A stretch of 62,208 bases of DNA, taken from positions 1-62,208 of the forward strand of contig JAFWXS010000034.1 in NCBI GenBank assembly GCA_017517925.1, written 5' to 3'. The DNA is from Bacteroidaceae bacterium (lineage in GTDB: Bacteria; Bacteroidota; Bacteroidia; Bacteroidales; Bacteroidaceae). Of this stretch, positions 44,250 to 52,088 are shown one piece after another. How positions within the stretch are numbered: position 1 is the stretch's first letter; each line of letters starts with the position of its first letter. The position numbers and the translations under genes were made by a program. The notes under the pieces were generated by a model, which ran no database searches, had not been told where the DNA came from, and saw nothing but the letters and a program-made list of their open reading frames with translations.

Positions 44250-45488
44250 ATGGAATCCTTCATCGCCCGTCGCCTCTATAAAAACGAGCAAGGCAGTCGC
44301 AAGGTGTCGCGCCCTGCCGTGCTCATAGCACAGGCTGGTGTAGCTTTGGGATTGGCGGTGATGTTGGTTACCATAGCTGTATCTTTCGGTTTCAAGTATG
44401 AGGTACGGGCCAAGGCTGTGGGCTTTGGCTCGCATCTTCATGTCAGCAACTATGATAGTGGTCAGGCTTTCGAAGCGCTCCCCGTGGCTGCCGATTCGGC
44501 ACTGATGGCTACGCTCACGAGCTTTGGCGAGGTGTCTCATGTACAATGTTACGCAACAAAGCCGGGCGTGTTCCGTACCGATGACGATTTTATGGGTTAC
44601 GTGCTCAAGGGGGTGGGGGAGGATTACGATCTCTCGTTCTACGAGCGTCATTTGAAGGAAGGGGAGATACCTCGTTTCTCATCAGATTCTGTATCTAATG
44701 GTATTGTGGTTTCTCGTGAAGTAGCCAATAAGTTGCAACTTTCTGTAGGCGATAAGGTTGACTCCTATTTCTTGCAAGGTGCCTTGCGTGCCCGTCGCTA
44801 CACGGTGAAGGGTATCTATGAGACGGGTTTTGCAGAGTATGACCGTCTGTTTGTGATTACCGACCTCAAGGCCGTGCAGGCTCTCAATCGTTGGGAGCCC
44901 GATCAAGTGACGGGCGTGGAGGTCATGCTCACCGATTTCTCTAAGGTCGAGCCCATGAACTGGGAACTGGGCTCGCTGCTTGATCGAACCGAAGACCCTT
45001 ATGGTGAGGAATATTTCGTGCAGTCTGTTGTTGATATCAATCCGGGGCTGTTTGCTTGGCTCGATGTGCTCGATATGAACGTATGGCTCATACTTTCCCT
45101 GATGCTTGGCGTGGCTGCCTTCACCATGGTCTCGGGGTTGCTCATCTTGATTCTCGAACGCACACAGTTTATCGGAGTGCTCAAGGCTTTGGGAGCATGC
45201 AATCGTTCTGTACGCAGTATCTTCCTTCGCTTTGCGTTGCTCATTGTTTGCAGGGGCATGTTATGGGGCAATGTCTTCGGTTTGGGATTATGTGCCCTAC
45301 AGAAGAGTACAGCACTGATAAAGCTCGACCCTCAGAATTATTACCTCGATACCGTACCCATCGCTTTTGATTGGGGTTTCATCGTTGCGGTCAATATTGT
45401 CATGTTCATTCTCTCGGCTCTTGTCCTTATTGTTCCTTCGGGTCTTATATCACGCATCCATCCTACGAAGGCGATGCGTTTTGAGTGA
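44250..45488 (+). CDS. FtsX-like ABC permease (LolC/LolE/MacB type)
   Basis: The 412-residue inner-membrane protein has one N-terminal helix (VLIAQAGVALGLAVMLVTIAV), a large periplasmic domain (about 45-265), and three C-terminal helices containing LLILILERTQFIGVLKALGA, the FtsX-domain mark. LolC/E permeases extract lipoproteins; MacB-like ones export peptides. No ATP-binding partner lies next to it, so the ATPase must be elsewhere. It ends HPTKAMRFE, as the LolC group commonly does. Confidence 0.9.
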   Translation: MESFIARRLYKNEQGSRKVSRPAVLIAQAGVALGLAVMLVTIAVSFGFKYEVRAKAVGFGSHLHVSNYDSGQAFEALPVAADSALMATLTSFGEVSHVQCYATKPGVFRTDDDFMGYVLKGVGEDYDLSFYERHLKEGEIPRFSSDSVSNGIVVSREVANKLQLSVGDKVDSYFLQGALRARRYTVKGIYETGFAEYDRLFVITDLKAVQALNRWEPDQVTGVEVMLTDFSKVEPMNWELGSLLDRTEDPYGEEYFVQSVVDINPGLFAWLDVLDMNVWLILSLMLGVAAFTMVSGLLILILERTQFIGVLKALGACNRSVRSIFLRFALLIVCRGMLWGNVFGLGLCALQKSTALIKLDPQNYYLDTVPIAFDWGFIVAVNIVMFILSALVLIVPSGLISRIHPTKAMRFE

Positions 45489-45567
45489 GAAGATGGGCTA
45501 CAGATGGATATGAAACTTGCTTTTTCGTTCGTTTAACACTGATTCCATAATTTAATAAATACCATAC

Positions 45568-46485
45568 ATGCCACTTACGTTACCTGATAGATTGCCTGCC
45601 ATAGACCTGCTGAAACAGGAAAATATCTTCGTGATGGATACCACGCGCGCTGCGTCACAAGACATTCGCCCACTGCGTATTGCGGTGCTCAACCTCATGC
45701 CGCTCAAGATTACCACGGAGACCGACCTCGTGCGTCTGCTCTCCAACTCGCCGTTGCAGATCGAACTGAGCTTCATGAAGGTGAAGAGCCATACATCAAA
45801 GAACACGCCAGTGGAGCACATGAAGGCCTTCTACACTGACTTTGAGGAGATGCGCCACCAGAAGTACGACGGATTCATCATCACCGGTGCTCCCGTGGAG
45901 CATCTCGACTTCGAGGAGGTGGGCTACTGGGAAGAGATGACCGAGATATTCGAATGGGCACGCCACAACGTGACTTCCACACTCTATATCTGCTGGGCAG
46001 CACAGGCGGGACTCTACCATTACTACGGAGTGCCCAAATATCCGCTGGACAAGAAGATGTTCGGCATCTTCAAGCACCGTGTGAGCAAGCCCGAGCTCCC
46101 CATCTTCCGCGGATTCGACGACGAGTTCTACATCCCTCACAGCCGCCATACCGAGGTGCGACGTGAGGACATAGAACGTAATCCCGAACTCGACATACTG
46201 GCCGAGAGCGACGAGAGTGGCGTATATATGGTAATGGCACGTGGCGGACGGGAGATATTCCTCACAGGGCACTCGGAGTACTCGCCCCTGACCCTCGACA
46301 CCGAGTACAAGCGCGACCTTGCCAAGGGCCTCCCCATAGAGATGCCCCGTCACTACTACCGTAATGACGACCCCTCACTGCCCCCTGTGGTGACCTGGCG
46401 CGGCCATGCCAACCTGCTCTTCAACAACTGGCTCAACTATTACGTATATCAGGCTACGCCGTATCGGTTGGAAGACATCAAATAA
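45568..46485 (+). CDS. metA: Homoserine O-acyltransferase (MetA)
   Basis: MetA acylates homoserine from succinyl- or acetyl-CoA at the start of methionine synthesis. The 305 residues match the family throughout. MPLTLPDRLPAIDLLKQENIF is a typical start. The nucleophile is Cys142 in YICWAAQAGLYHYYG, and the His-x-Glu pair is in GHSEYS. Acetyl versus succinyl preference depends on one active-site residue and is not assigned. A 16-bp gap to the U32 gene suggests one transcript. Confidence 0.97.
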   Translation: MPLTLPDRLPAIDLLKQENIFVMDTTRAASQDIRPLRIAVLNLMPLKITTETDLVRLLSNSPLQIELSFMKVKSHTSKNTPVEHMKAFYTDFEEMRHQKYDGFIITGAPVEHLDFEEVGYWEEMTEIFEWARHNVTSTLYICWAAQAGLYHYYGVPKYPLDKKMFGIFKHRVSKPELPIFRGFDDEFYIPHSRHTEVRREDIERNPELDILAESDESGVYMVMARGGREIFLTGHSEYSPLTLDTEYKRDLAKGLPIEMPRHYYRNDDPSLPPVVTWRGHANLLFNNWLNYYVYQATPYRLEDIK

Positions 46486-46501
46486 TTCTGAATTTTGAAT
46501 T

Positions 46502-48340
46502 ATGAAGATTGAGTTGCTTGCTCCGGCCAAGAACCTCGAATGTGGTATCGAAGCCATACGCCACGGTGCCGATGCCGTGTATATCGGTGCGCCCAAGTAT
46601 GGAGCACGTGCCGCAGCAGGCAACTCCATAGACGACCTGCGCCAACTGGCCGAGTATGCCCATCGCTTTGGTGCTAAGGTATATGTGACGCTCAATACGA
46701 TCATCTACGATGACGAGCTGGCCGAGGTGGAAAGTCTCGTGTGGCAGCTCTACCGTATCGGTATTGATGCGCTCATCGTGCAGGACATGGCGCTGCTCAC
46801 CATGAACCTCCCGCCTATAGCACTACATGCCAGTACGCAGACCGACAACCGCACTCCCGAGAAGGTGCAGTTTCTCTACGAGAACGGTTTCTCGCAGGTA
46901 GTGCTTGCCCGTGAGCTCTCGCTCGACGGCATTGCCGCCATACACCGAGCCTGCCCTGTGCCCCTCGAGGCCTTCGTGCATGGCGCCCTCTGCGTGAGCT
47001 ATAGTGGACAGTGCTATGCTTCGCAGGCCTGCTTCGGACGCAGTGCCAATCGTGGCGAATGTGCACAGTTCTGCCGTCTGCCCTTCGACCTTGTCGATGC
47101 CGACGGGCGCGTCATCGAGAGGAACCGTCACCTGCTCTCACTGAAAGATATGAACCGCAGCGCCCACCTCGAAGCGATGATGGATGCCGGGGTGTGCTCG
47201 TTCAAGATTGAGGGCCGACTGAAGGATGTCTCGTATGTGAAGAACGTCACCGCTTACTACCGTCAGGCCATCGATGCCATCCTTGCCCGCCGCCCCGAGT
47301 ACACGCGTGCTTCGTTGGGTGTGAGCACCTATACTTTCACACCGCAGCTCGACAAGAGCTTCAACCGTGGCTTCACCGACTATTTCCTCACGGGACGTTC
47401 CGAGGTGTACTCCTTTGCCACTCCCAAGTCGGTGGGTGAGCCTGTAGGCCATGTCAAGGAGGTGGGGCGTGGCTATCTTACCGTATCTTCTACAAAACCT
47501 TTCCACAATGGCGACGGCTTCTGCTTCATCGATGCGCAAGGACAGCTGCAGGGATTCCGTGTGAATAGGGTAGAGGGCATGCGCCTCTATCCCAAGGAGA
47601 TGCCGCGCGGACTCAGTGCCCGCACACCGCTCTTCCGCAACTACGACCAGGACTTTGAGCGCCTGCTTGCCCGTCCCTCGGCCGAGCGGCGCATACCTAT
47701 ATATATAGCGATGCGCGATCTCCCCTTCGGCTTCTCGCTCACTCTGACCGATGAGGAGGGGCATGGCGCTACGGTAAACTTCGCTCGTGACAAGGAGCTG
47801 GCACGCACCGAGCAGCGTGCCGGTATAGAAGCGCAGCTCACCAAACTGGGTGGCACCATCCTCGTAGCCAAGAGTGTGGAAATAGACTTCACGGACAATT
47901 GGTTTATCCCCTCTTCTGCCGTGGCTGATATGCGCCGTGCAGCCGTGGAGGCGTATGAGAGGTCGAGGAAAATAGAGAGGCCCCTCCCATCCTCCCCCAG
48001 AGGGGAGGTGTCGCGCCTTGCCTCGTGCTTGTCATCCCCCTTAGGGGGGAATGAGGGGGGCTTGTCATACCTTGCCAACATCGCCAATCACCGTGCTGCC
48101 GACTTCTACCGTGCCCGTGGTGCCGAGAAGGTGGCTCCCGCCTATGAGCTGAACGCTCTGCGCGGTGCTACCCTGATGTTTTGCCGTCACTGCCTGCGCT
48201 ATGCCATGGGCTGGTGTCCTCACCGTGGAGGCAAGCCCTCGCCCTACCGCGAACCCTACACCTTGGTCTCGGCCGACGGCAAGCGCTTTGCCCTCACCTT
48301 CGATTGCAAACAGTGTGTGATGATGGTGAAGGAGAAATAA
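46502..48340 (+). CDS. Peptidase U32 family protein (tRNA/rRNA hydroxylation type)
   Basis: This 612-residue protein begins IELLAPAKNLECGIEAIRHG and contains the U32 Cys-rich signature HGALCVSYSGQCYASQACFG, then RGECAQFCRLPF. Related members (RlhA, TrhP) support hydroxylation of RNA bases with an iron-sulfur cluster, although the family was first called collagenase. The C-terminal tail has CRHCLRYAMGWCPHRGG and CKQCVMM, a further metal site. Residues about 495-521 (RPLPSSPRGEVSRLASC and SSPLGGNEGG) are low-complexity and encoded by a double-hairpin repeat inserted in frame, so the native domain is interrupted without loss of frame. Confidence 0.9.
   Translation: MKIELLAPAKNLECGIEAIRHGADAVYIGAPKYGARAAAGNSIDDLRQLAEYAHRFGAKVYVTLNTIIYDDELAEVESLVWQLYRIGIDALIVQDMALLTMNLPPIALHASTQTDNRTPEKVQFLYENGFSQVVLARELSLDGIAAIHRACPVPLEAFVHGALCVSYSGQCYASQACFGRSANRGECAQFCRLPFDLVDADGRVIERNRHLLSLKDMNRSAHLEAMMDAGVCSFKIEGRLKDVSYVKNVTAYYRQAIDAILARRPEYTRASLGVSTYTFTPQLDKSFNRGFTDYFLTGRSEVYSFATPKSVGEPVGHVKEVGRGYLTVSSTKPFHNGDGFCFIDAQGQLQGFRVNRVEGMRLYPKEMPRGLSARTPLFRNYDQDFERLLARPSAERRIPIYIAMRDLPFGFSLTLTDEEGHGATVNFARDKELARTEQRAGIEAQLTKLGGTILVAKSVEIDFTDNWFIPSSAVADMRRAAVEAYERSRKIERPLPSSPRGEVSRLASCLSSPLGGNEGGLSYLANIANHRAADFYRARGAEKVAPAYELNALRGATLMFCRHCLRYAMGWCPHRGGKPSPYREPYTLVSADGKRFALTFDCKQCVMMVKEK
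47985..48062. repeat. Double-hairpin repeat, copy C, inside the U32 gene
   Basis: Two hairpins (CCTCCCCCAGAGGGGAGG near 47992 and a CCCCCTTAGGGGG core near 48040) match the two-hairpin design at 54553-54680. The insertion is read as about 26 codons with no stop, frame preserved. Confidence 0.72.
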
Positions 48341-48351
48341 AAAATGTGGTA

Positions 48352-48395
48352 GCATACAAGTAGGGGTGCCTCGTGAGGTGCCCCTACTTGTATGC
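48352..48395. terminator. Terminator after the U32 gene
   Basis: GCATACAAGTAGGGG at 48352-48366 and CCCCTACTTGTATGC at 48381-48395 form a perfect 15-bp stem, with an inner GCCTC/GAGGT pair in the loop. It lies 12 bases after the stop. Confidence 0.82.
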
Positions 48396-48482
48396 AGCTA
48401 CCAATCGTGGATGGTTCTGGCAGGGCGCACTGCTTTTTAATTACTCTTTTTGTCTGTATTATAAAAAAACTTCAAAATTCTA

Positions 48483-48512
48483 TTGCATATTTAATAAAAA
48501 GCCATACCTTTG
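48483..48512 (+). promoter_or_regulatory. Promoter of the ABC-GntR operon
   Basis: TTG at 48483-48485, a 19-base spacer and TACCTTTG at 48505-48512 fit the Bacteroidetes promoter. Transcription should begin near 48520, inside the adjoining palindrome. Confidence 0.75.
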
Positions 48513-48514
48513 CA

Positions 48515-48536
48515 GTGTACTATTGTGGTAGTACAC
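48515..48536. promoter_or_regulatory. Likely GntR operator
   Basis: GTGTACTA at 48515-48522 and TAGTACAC at 48529-48536 are perfect 8-base inverted arms with a 6-base spacer. YtrA-type GntR proteins are known to bind GTGTA..TACAC sites. It covers the expected transcription start of the operon whose last gene encodes such a regulator, so repression by its own product is the simplest reading. Confidence 0.75.
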
Positions 48537-48565
48537 GTAAGATTAACTAATAAATAGATGTGAGT

Positions 48566-49405
48566 ATGTTAAAGATTAGCGAGTTAGCGTTTTCTTACAG
48601 CGGTAACGGCTGTAAGGTTTTCAACGATTTTTCGTTGAGTATTGAGAAGGGTGCAGTGTACGGATTGCTCGGACTGAACGGTACGGGCAAGAGTACACTG
48701 CTCTATCTCTTGACAGGTCTGCTGCGTCCGCAGCAGGGTAGTGTGCTCTACAAGGGCGAGGATGTGCAGAAGCGCCTCCCCTCCACACTGAGCGATATGT
48801 TTATCGTACCCGAGGAGTTTGAGTTGCCCAAGATGAGTATCAAGCGGTATGCCGCGCTGCACAGCGGTTTCTATCCGCGTTTCAGCTATGAGCAGTTGCA
48901 GAAGAATCTCGCGATGTTCGGGCTCGACGATACCGTGGTGTTCAACAATCTCTCCATGGGTCAGCAGAAGAAGGCCTACATGTGCTTTGCCCTCGCCACT
49001 AATACCTCGCTCCTCGTGATGGACGAGCCTACGAACGGGCTGGACATCCCCTCGAAGAGTGAGTTTCGCCGCTTGATAGCAAGTAATATGAGCGATGACA
49101 AGACCATCATCATCTCTACCCATCAGGTGCGCGATATCGATAGCTTGCTCGACCATATCGTCATCATCGATGGTTCTCAAGTGTTGCTCAATGCCTCGAG
49201 CGACGAGATCTGCCGTCGCCTGCTCTTCACCGAGCAACCCATCTCGGAACCTACCGACGGGGCACTCTTCGTGCAGCCTTCGGTAGCGGGCAACAGTGTC
49301 ATCCTTCCTAATGAGTTCGATGAGGAGAGTCGCTTGAACCTCGAGTTACTGTTCAATGGCGTATTGGCTGAGCGTGACAAGTTCATTGCATTGTTTAATG
49401 CCTAA
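48566..49405 (+). CDS. ABC transporter ATP-binding protein
   Basis: This 279-residue ATPase energises an export-type ABC complex with the two permeases that follow. Walker A is GLNGTGKSTLLYLL (about 35-48). The signature is NNLSMGQQKKAY. Walker B is LLVMDEPTNGLD, with the switch His in IISTHQVRD. The C-terminal 60 residues extend past the core, as in antibiotic- or envelope-stress exporters. I start at the ATG at 48566 (MLKISELAFSY); a GTG two codons earlier is possible. Gene order ATPase-permease-permease-GntR resembles YtrA-regulated systems, although there the regulator comes first. Confidence 0.95.
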   Translation: MLKISELAFSYSGNGCKVFNDFSLSIEKGAVYGLLGLNGTGKSTLLYLLTGLLRPQQGSVLYKGEDVQKRLPSTLSDMFIVPEEFELPKMSIKRYAALHSGFYPRFSYEQLQKNLAMFGLDDTVVFNNLSMGQQKKAYMCFALATNTSLLVMDEPTNGLDIPSKSEFRRLIASNMSDDKTIIISTHQVRDIDSLLDHIVIIDGSQVLLNASSDEICRRLLFTEQPISEPTDGALFVQPSVAGNSVILPNEFDEESRLNLELLFNGVLAERDKFIALFNA

Positions 49406-49416
49406 ATGTGGCCGCT

Positions 49417-50397
49417 ATGAATAATCGATTCGGTTTCTCACGCTTCGCCGCCGTGCTGAAGTGTGATTTGGTGGAGCACCGTTGGCGCTATATCTGTGTG
49501 TTCTTTATAATGTTTGTGGCTCTCTTGGGTTGTCAGTTGATGCACATAAATGAGATTATAGAATGGAGTAGTCTTCGCGGCACTGATTCCTCTCTGTTTA
49601 TGCATCGACTGGCTGAAAACTGTACAGCTTTCTTTTATGTGGTATTGATGTTTGCCCTGATTTGTGCTGCGGCAGATATGAGCAGTGTGTCCTTCAAAAC
49701 AAAGGGTCGTGCATTGAACTATTTGGTGATGCCGGCATCTAAATTGGAGAAGTTCCTCTCGCGCGCGTTCATCAATATAGTGTTGGTTATCGTTATGGCT
49801 TATGTAGCACTCTTCCTTGCCGACCTCGTGCGTATGCTTTGCGTACCTTTCTTTGAGGCAGATGGCTTTTACGGATTCACGGTACATCAGATATTTGTAA
49901 ATTTGTTTGACCCTTTCAAAGCGGTGTTTGAGAATGGAAGTACTACCAATGCTGTGATTGTCAATGACGAAGTTCTTACCCCCGTATGGAGCTTTGGTAT
50001 GTGCTTTATGGCTGTTGTGTGCATTGTTCTCTCGGGTCTTTGGAGTCATTCTGTATTCCTATTGGGTGGATGTATTTGGCGCAAGGGAGCACTCTTGAAG
50101 ACTATAGCATCTGCAATGATTATAAGCCTTTTGGTTCTTTGGTTGCTTGTCAATATCGCTCCCAGCATTGATGTTTGGGCAGAAAACAGACTGGCTCCTT
50201 GGCTCGAACAAAGATTTGAGACGGAAGAAGATTTGCTACGAGTGGGATTCCCTATTGTCGCTTTCTTGAATCTTGCTTTTGTCGTCTTCAACTGGTGGCT
50301 TGCCTACCGCCTCTTCTCACGTAAGCAGATGATTCCTCGCACACATCTCTTTGGGAGCAAGCACCCTCATCATCTCTTTAATAAAGCACACTCATGA
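49417..50397 (+). CDS. ABC permease, first of two paralogues
   Basis: The 326-residue membrane protein has about six hydrophobic segments (YICVFFIMFVALLGCQLM, AFFYVVLMFALICAAADM, INIVLVIVMAYVALFLADLV, and three more). Features shared with the next gene are KGRALNYLVMPASKLEKFLS, FLADLVRM and FNWWLAYRLFSRKQM, so the two arose by duplication. I use the ATG at 49417 rather than a GTG at 49408. Its stop overlaps the next start by four bases (ATGA), so translation is coupled. Substrate unknown. Confidence 0.88.
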   Translation: MNNRFGFSRFAAVLKCDLVEHRWRYICVFFIMFVALLGCQLMHINEIIEWSSLRGTDSSLFMHRLAENCTAFFYVVLMFALICAAADMSSVSFKTKGRALNYLVMPASKLEKFLSRAFINIVLVIVMAYVALFLADLVRMLCVPFFEADGFYGFTVHQIFVNLFDPFKAVFENGSTTNAVIVNDEVLTPVWSFGMCFMAVVCIVLSGLWSHSVFLLGGCIWRKGALLKTIASAMIISLLVLWLLVNIAPSIDVWAENRLAPWLEQRFETEEDLLRVGFPIVAFLNLAFVVFNWWLAYRLFSRKQMIPRTHLFGSKHPHHLFNKAHS

Positions 50398-51278
50398 AAC
50401 AGGTAAATAACACATTCAGCCCCCGTCGCTTGTGGATGGTGATGAAACGCGATATAACTGCTGATGGAATGCTCTATTTGGGGATATTCCTCGGCATGGT
50501 GGTGTTGCTGACTTTTCTTCAATTAGAATTTTTTAAGATTGATTTAACTAACCAAAATGTTTCGACTTTTGAGTATTACATTGTCAATGGATATATTGAC
50601 AAGGCAATCTCTCAAGTGTCATTCGGAATATGGCAAATCTCGTTCCCGGTGCTGGTGCTCTATCTCTTTATTATGACGGCGACTTTGTGTAACCCGATGA
50701 CAAAGAAAAAGAGGTCCATCAACTACTTGATGCTACCCGCTTCGTGTGCCGAAAAGTACGTGTCGCGCATACTCATCACGATTGTTGCTACACTCTGTAT
50801 GGCGGTTCTTGTGGCGTTCCTGGCAGACTTGGCGCGCATGGCTATTGTGGCTACATTGCCTCGTTTTGCCAATATACCGGCCGAGTGCAATACGTTTGTT
50901 GTGGATGACACATTGGCTACTTTGGGACTCGTGTTTTCAAAAAGTTACTCTGCTTATGAAGGTGTCCCTCACCCTTTGGCTGTTAATTATGCCTTGGTGC
51001 TATTCTATGTATACTGCCACTCGCTTATACTGCTCGGTGCATCTATCTTCCGTTTTTACCTTGCCCGCTTTGCTCCACTCTCAGTATTTATATATTTAGT
51101 AATCCTGATGGACGACATGGCAATCTTGGAGAATCTGATGTTACAACATCCCGTACCTACGCTTGTCGTGTTTGCCATTCTCACCCTTTTCAACTGGTGG
51201 CTTGCCTACTATTATTTCTCTCACAAAATGATTGTGCGCCGTACAGGTTATATCATCAAGAGAAAGGAGGTCGTATGA
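50394..51278 (+). CDS. ABC permease, second paralogue
   Basis: This 294-residue membrane protein also has about six helices and is a paralogue of the preceding one (KKRSINYLMLPASCAEKYVS, FLADLARM, FNWWLAYYYFSHKMI). It is shorter by roughly 30 residues in the middle. It begins in an ATGA overlap with the first permease and ends in another ATGA overlap with the regulator, so the whole operon is translationally linked. Confidence 0.88.
   Translation: MKQVNNTFSPRRLWMVMKRDITADGMLYLGIFLGMVVLLTFLQLEFFKIDLTNQNVSTFEYYIVNGYIDKAISQVSFGIWQISFPVLVLYLFIMTATLCNPMTKKKRSINYLMLPASCAEKYVSRILITIVATLCMAVLVAFLADLARMAIVATLPRFANIPAECNTFVVDDTLATLGLVFSKSYSAYEGVPHPLAVNYALVLFYVYCHSLILLGASIFRFYLARFAPLSVFIYLVILMDDMAILENLMLQHPVPTLVVFAILTLFNWWLAYYYFSHKMIVRRTGYIIKRKEVV
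51263..51270 (+). promoter_or_regulatory. Strong Shine-Dalgarno sequence before the GntR gene
   Basis: AAAGGAGG lies about 5 bases before the ATG at 51275, inside the end of the permease gene. Such strong sites are rare in Bacteroidetes and help to fix this start. Confidence 0.7.
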
Positions 51279-51637
51279 ACTTCAAGGACAACAATCCCAT
51301 CTACCTGCAGATAGCCGAGCGCATCTGCGACGAGATACTGCAGGGCACCTACCGTGAGGACGACCGCATCCCCTCGGTGCGCGAATATGCTGCCATCGTG
51401 GAGGTCAACGCCAACACCGTGGTGCGCACCTTCGACCACCTGCAGTCACTCGAGGTCATCTACAACAAGCGTGGCCTCGGCTACTTCGTGGCCAAGGGTG
51501 CCGTGCGCCGCATCACCAAGGAGCGCAAGCGCACCTTCCTCACCGAGGAGCTGCCCGAACTGTTCCGCAAGATGGACGTGCTTAAAATCTCTATCGACGA
51601 GCTGCGCGAGATGTATGAGGCGAGAAGAAAGCATTGA
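51275..51637 (+). CDS. GntR-family regulator, YtrA type
   Basis: The 120-residue DNA-binding protein has a winged helix with IYLQIAERICDEILQGTYRE, DRIPSVREYA and VNANTVVRTFDHLQSLEVIYNKRGLGYF. The ligand-binding domain is missing except for a short helical tail (about 75-120), which defines the YtrA subfamily. Start at 51275 is supported by the AAAGGAGG site. A GTGTACTA palindrome at the operon promoter is its probable operator. The gene overlaps the second permease by four bases and precedes a terminator. Confidence 0.93.
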   Translation: MNFKDNNPIYLQIAERICDEILQGTYREDDRIPSVREYAAIVEVNANTVVRTFDHLQSLEVIYNKRGLGYFVAKGAVRRITKERKRTFLTEELPELFRKMDVLKISIDELREMYEARRKH

Positions 51638-51650
51638 AATTGTGTGGATA

Positions 51651-51685
51651 AAAAAGAGTGATAACCGAAATTATCACTCTTTTTT
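51651..51685. terminator. Bidirectional terminator, GntR gene / tRNA-Pro
   Basis: AAAAAGAGTGATAA at 51651-51664 pairs perfectly with the sequence at 51671-51684, with a 6-base loop and a T-run on the right. It can stop both the GntR message and the minus-strand tRNA transcript. Confidence 0.88.
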
Positions 51686-51686
51686 G

Positions 51687-51759
51687 TCGGGACGACACGA
51701 CTCGAACGTGCGACCCCTTGGTCCCAAACCAAGTATACTACCAACTGTACTACGTCCCG
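51687..51759 (-). tRNA. tRNA-Pro (anticodon TGG)
   Basis: The minus strand folds into a complete cloverleaf of 73 bases. The acceptor is CGGGACG/CGTCCCG with discriminator A. The D stem is GTAC/GTAT with GG in its loop. The anticodon stem CTTGG/CCAAG holds the loop TTTGGGA, anticodon TGG. The T stem is GCACG/CGTGT with loop TTCGAGT. The CCA end is not encoded. A consensus promoter lies 22 bases upstream. Confidence 0.97.
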
Positions 51760-51781
51760 AATGCTTTCGTAAAAGCGTTTG

Positions 51782-51813
51782 CAAAATTAGTGCAAGGCGA
51801 GTGAAAAAACAAA
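51782..51813 (-). promoter_or_regulatory. Promoter of tRNA-Pro
   Basis: On the minus strand TTTG (51813-51810), a 20-base spacer and TAATTTTG (51789-51782) match the consensus. The start would be about 15 bases before the tRNA. Confidence 0.82.
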
Positions 51814-52011
51814 TTTTATTTGATTTTTTCCGAGCCGCAGCCTAATTTCTGCTTGTGAAACAGGATAAAGATAGTGTAAGCCGAATGAAAATGCAAATTT
51901 CAACGAGCGAAAATAAAGAAATTCTTTGCTTTTTCTCTCGGTTTGCAATATCTTTAGTTCTTGCTTGCAAGCTCAGAAATTAGGCTACGCCTCAGAAAAA
52001 CTCAAAACAAG

Positions 52012-52043
52012 TTTGTTTTTTCGTTCGGCTTGCACTAATTTTG
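52012..52043 (+). promoter_or_regulatory. Promoter of pheT
   Basis: TTTG at 52012-52015, a 20-base spacer and TAATTTTG at 52036-52043. It is the mirror copy of the tRNA-Pro promoter. The leader to the ATG at 52089 is about 38 bases. Confidence 0.82.
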
Positions 52044-52088
52044 CACGATATTTCGTTTTGGAAGGAAAAATAATAAAAATATAGCAAT

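Larger units (their letters stand above)
51781..52044. repeat. 264-bp concentric imperfect palindrome
   Basis: The outer arms 51781-51855 and 51968-52044 (inverted) are about 80 percent identical; both contain GCAAAATTAGTGCAAG and AGCCTAATTTCTG. The inner arms 51867-51900 and 51922-51955 (inverted) share AAAGATA, a TG-AA-CCGA pattern, GAAAA and GCAAA. Both pairs centre near 51912. Each outer arm carries an outward promoter (TTTG-N20-TAATTTTG), one toward tRNA-Pro and one toward pheT. Confidence 0.85.
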
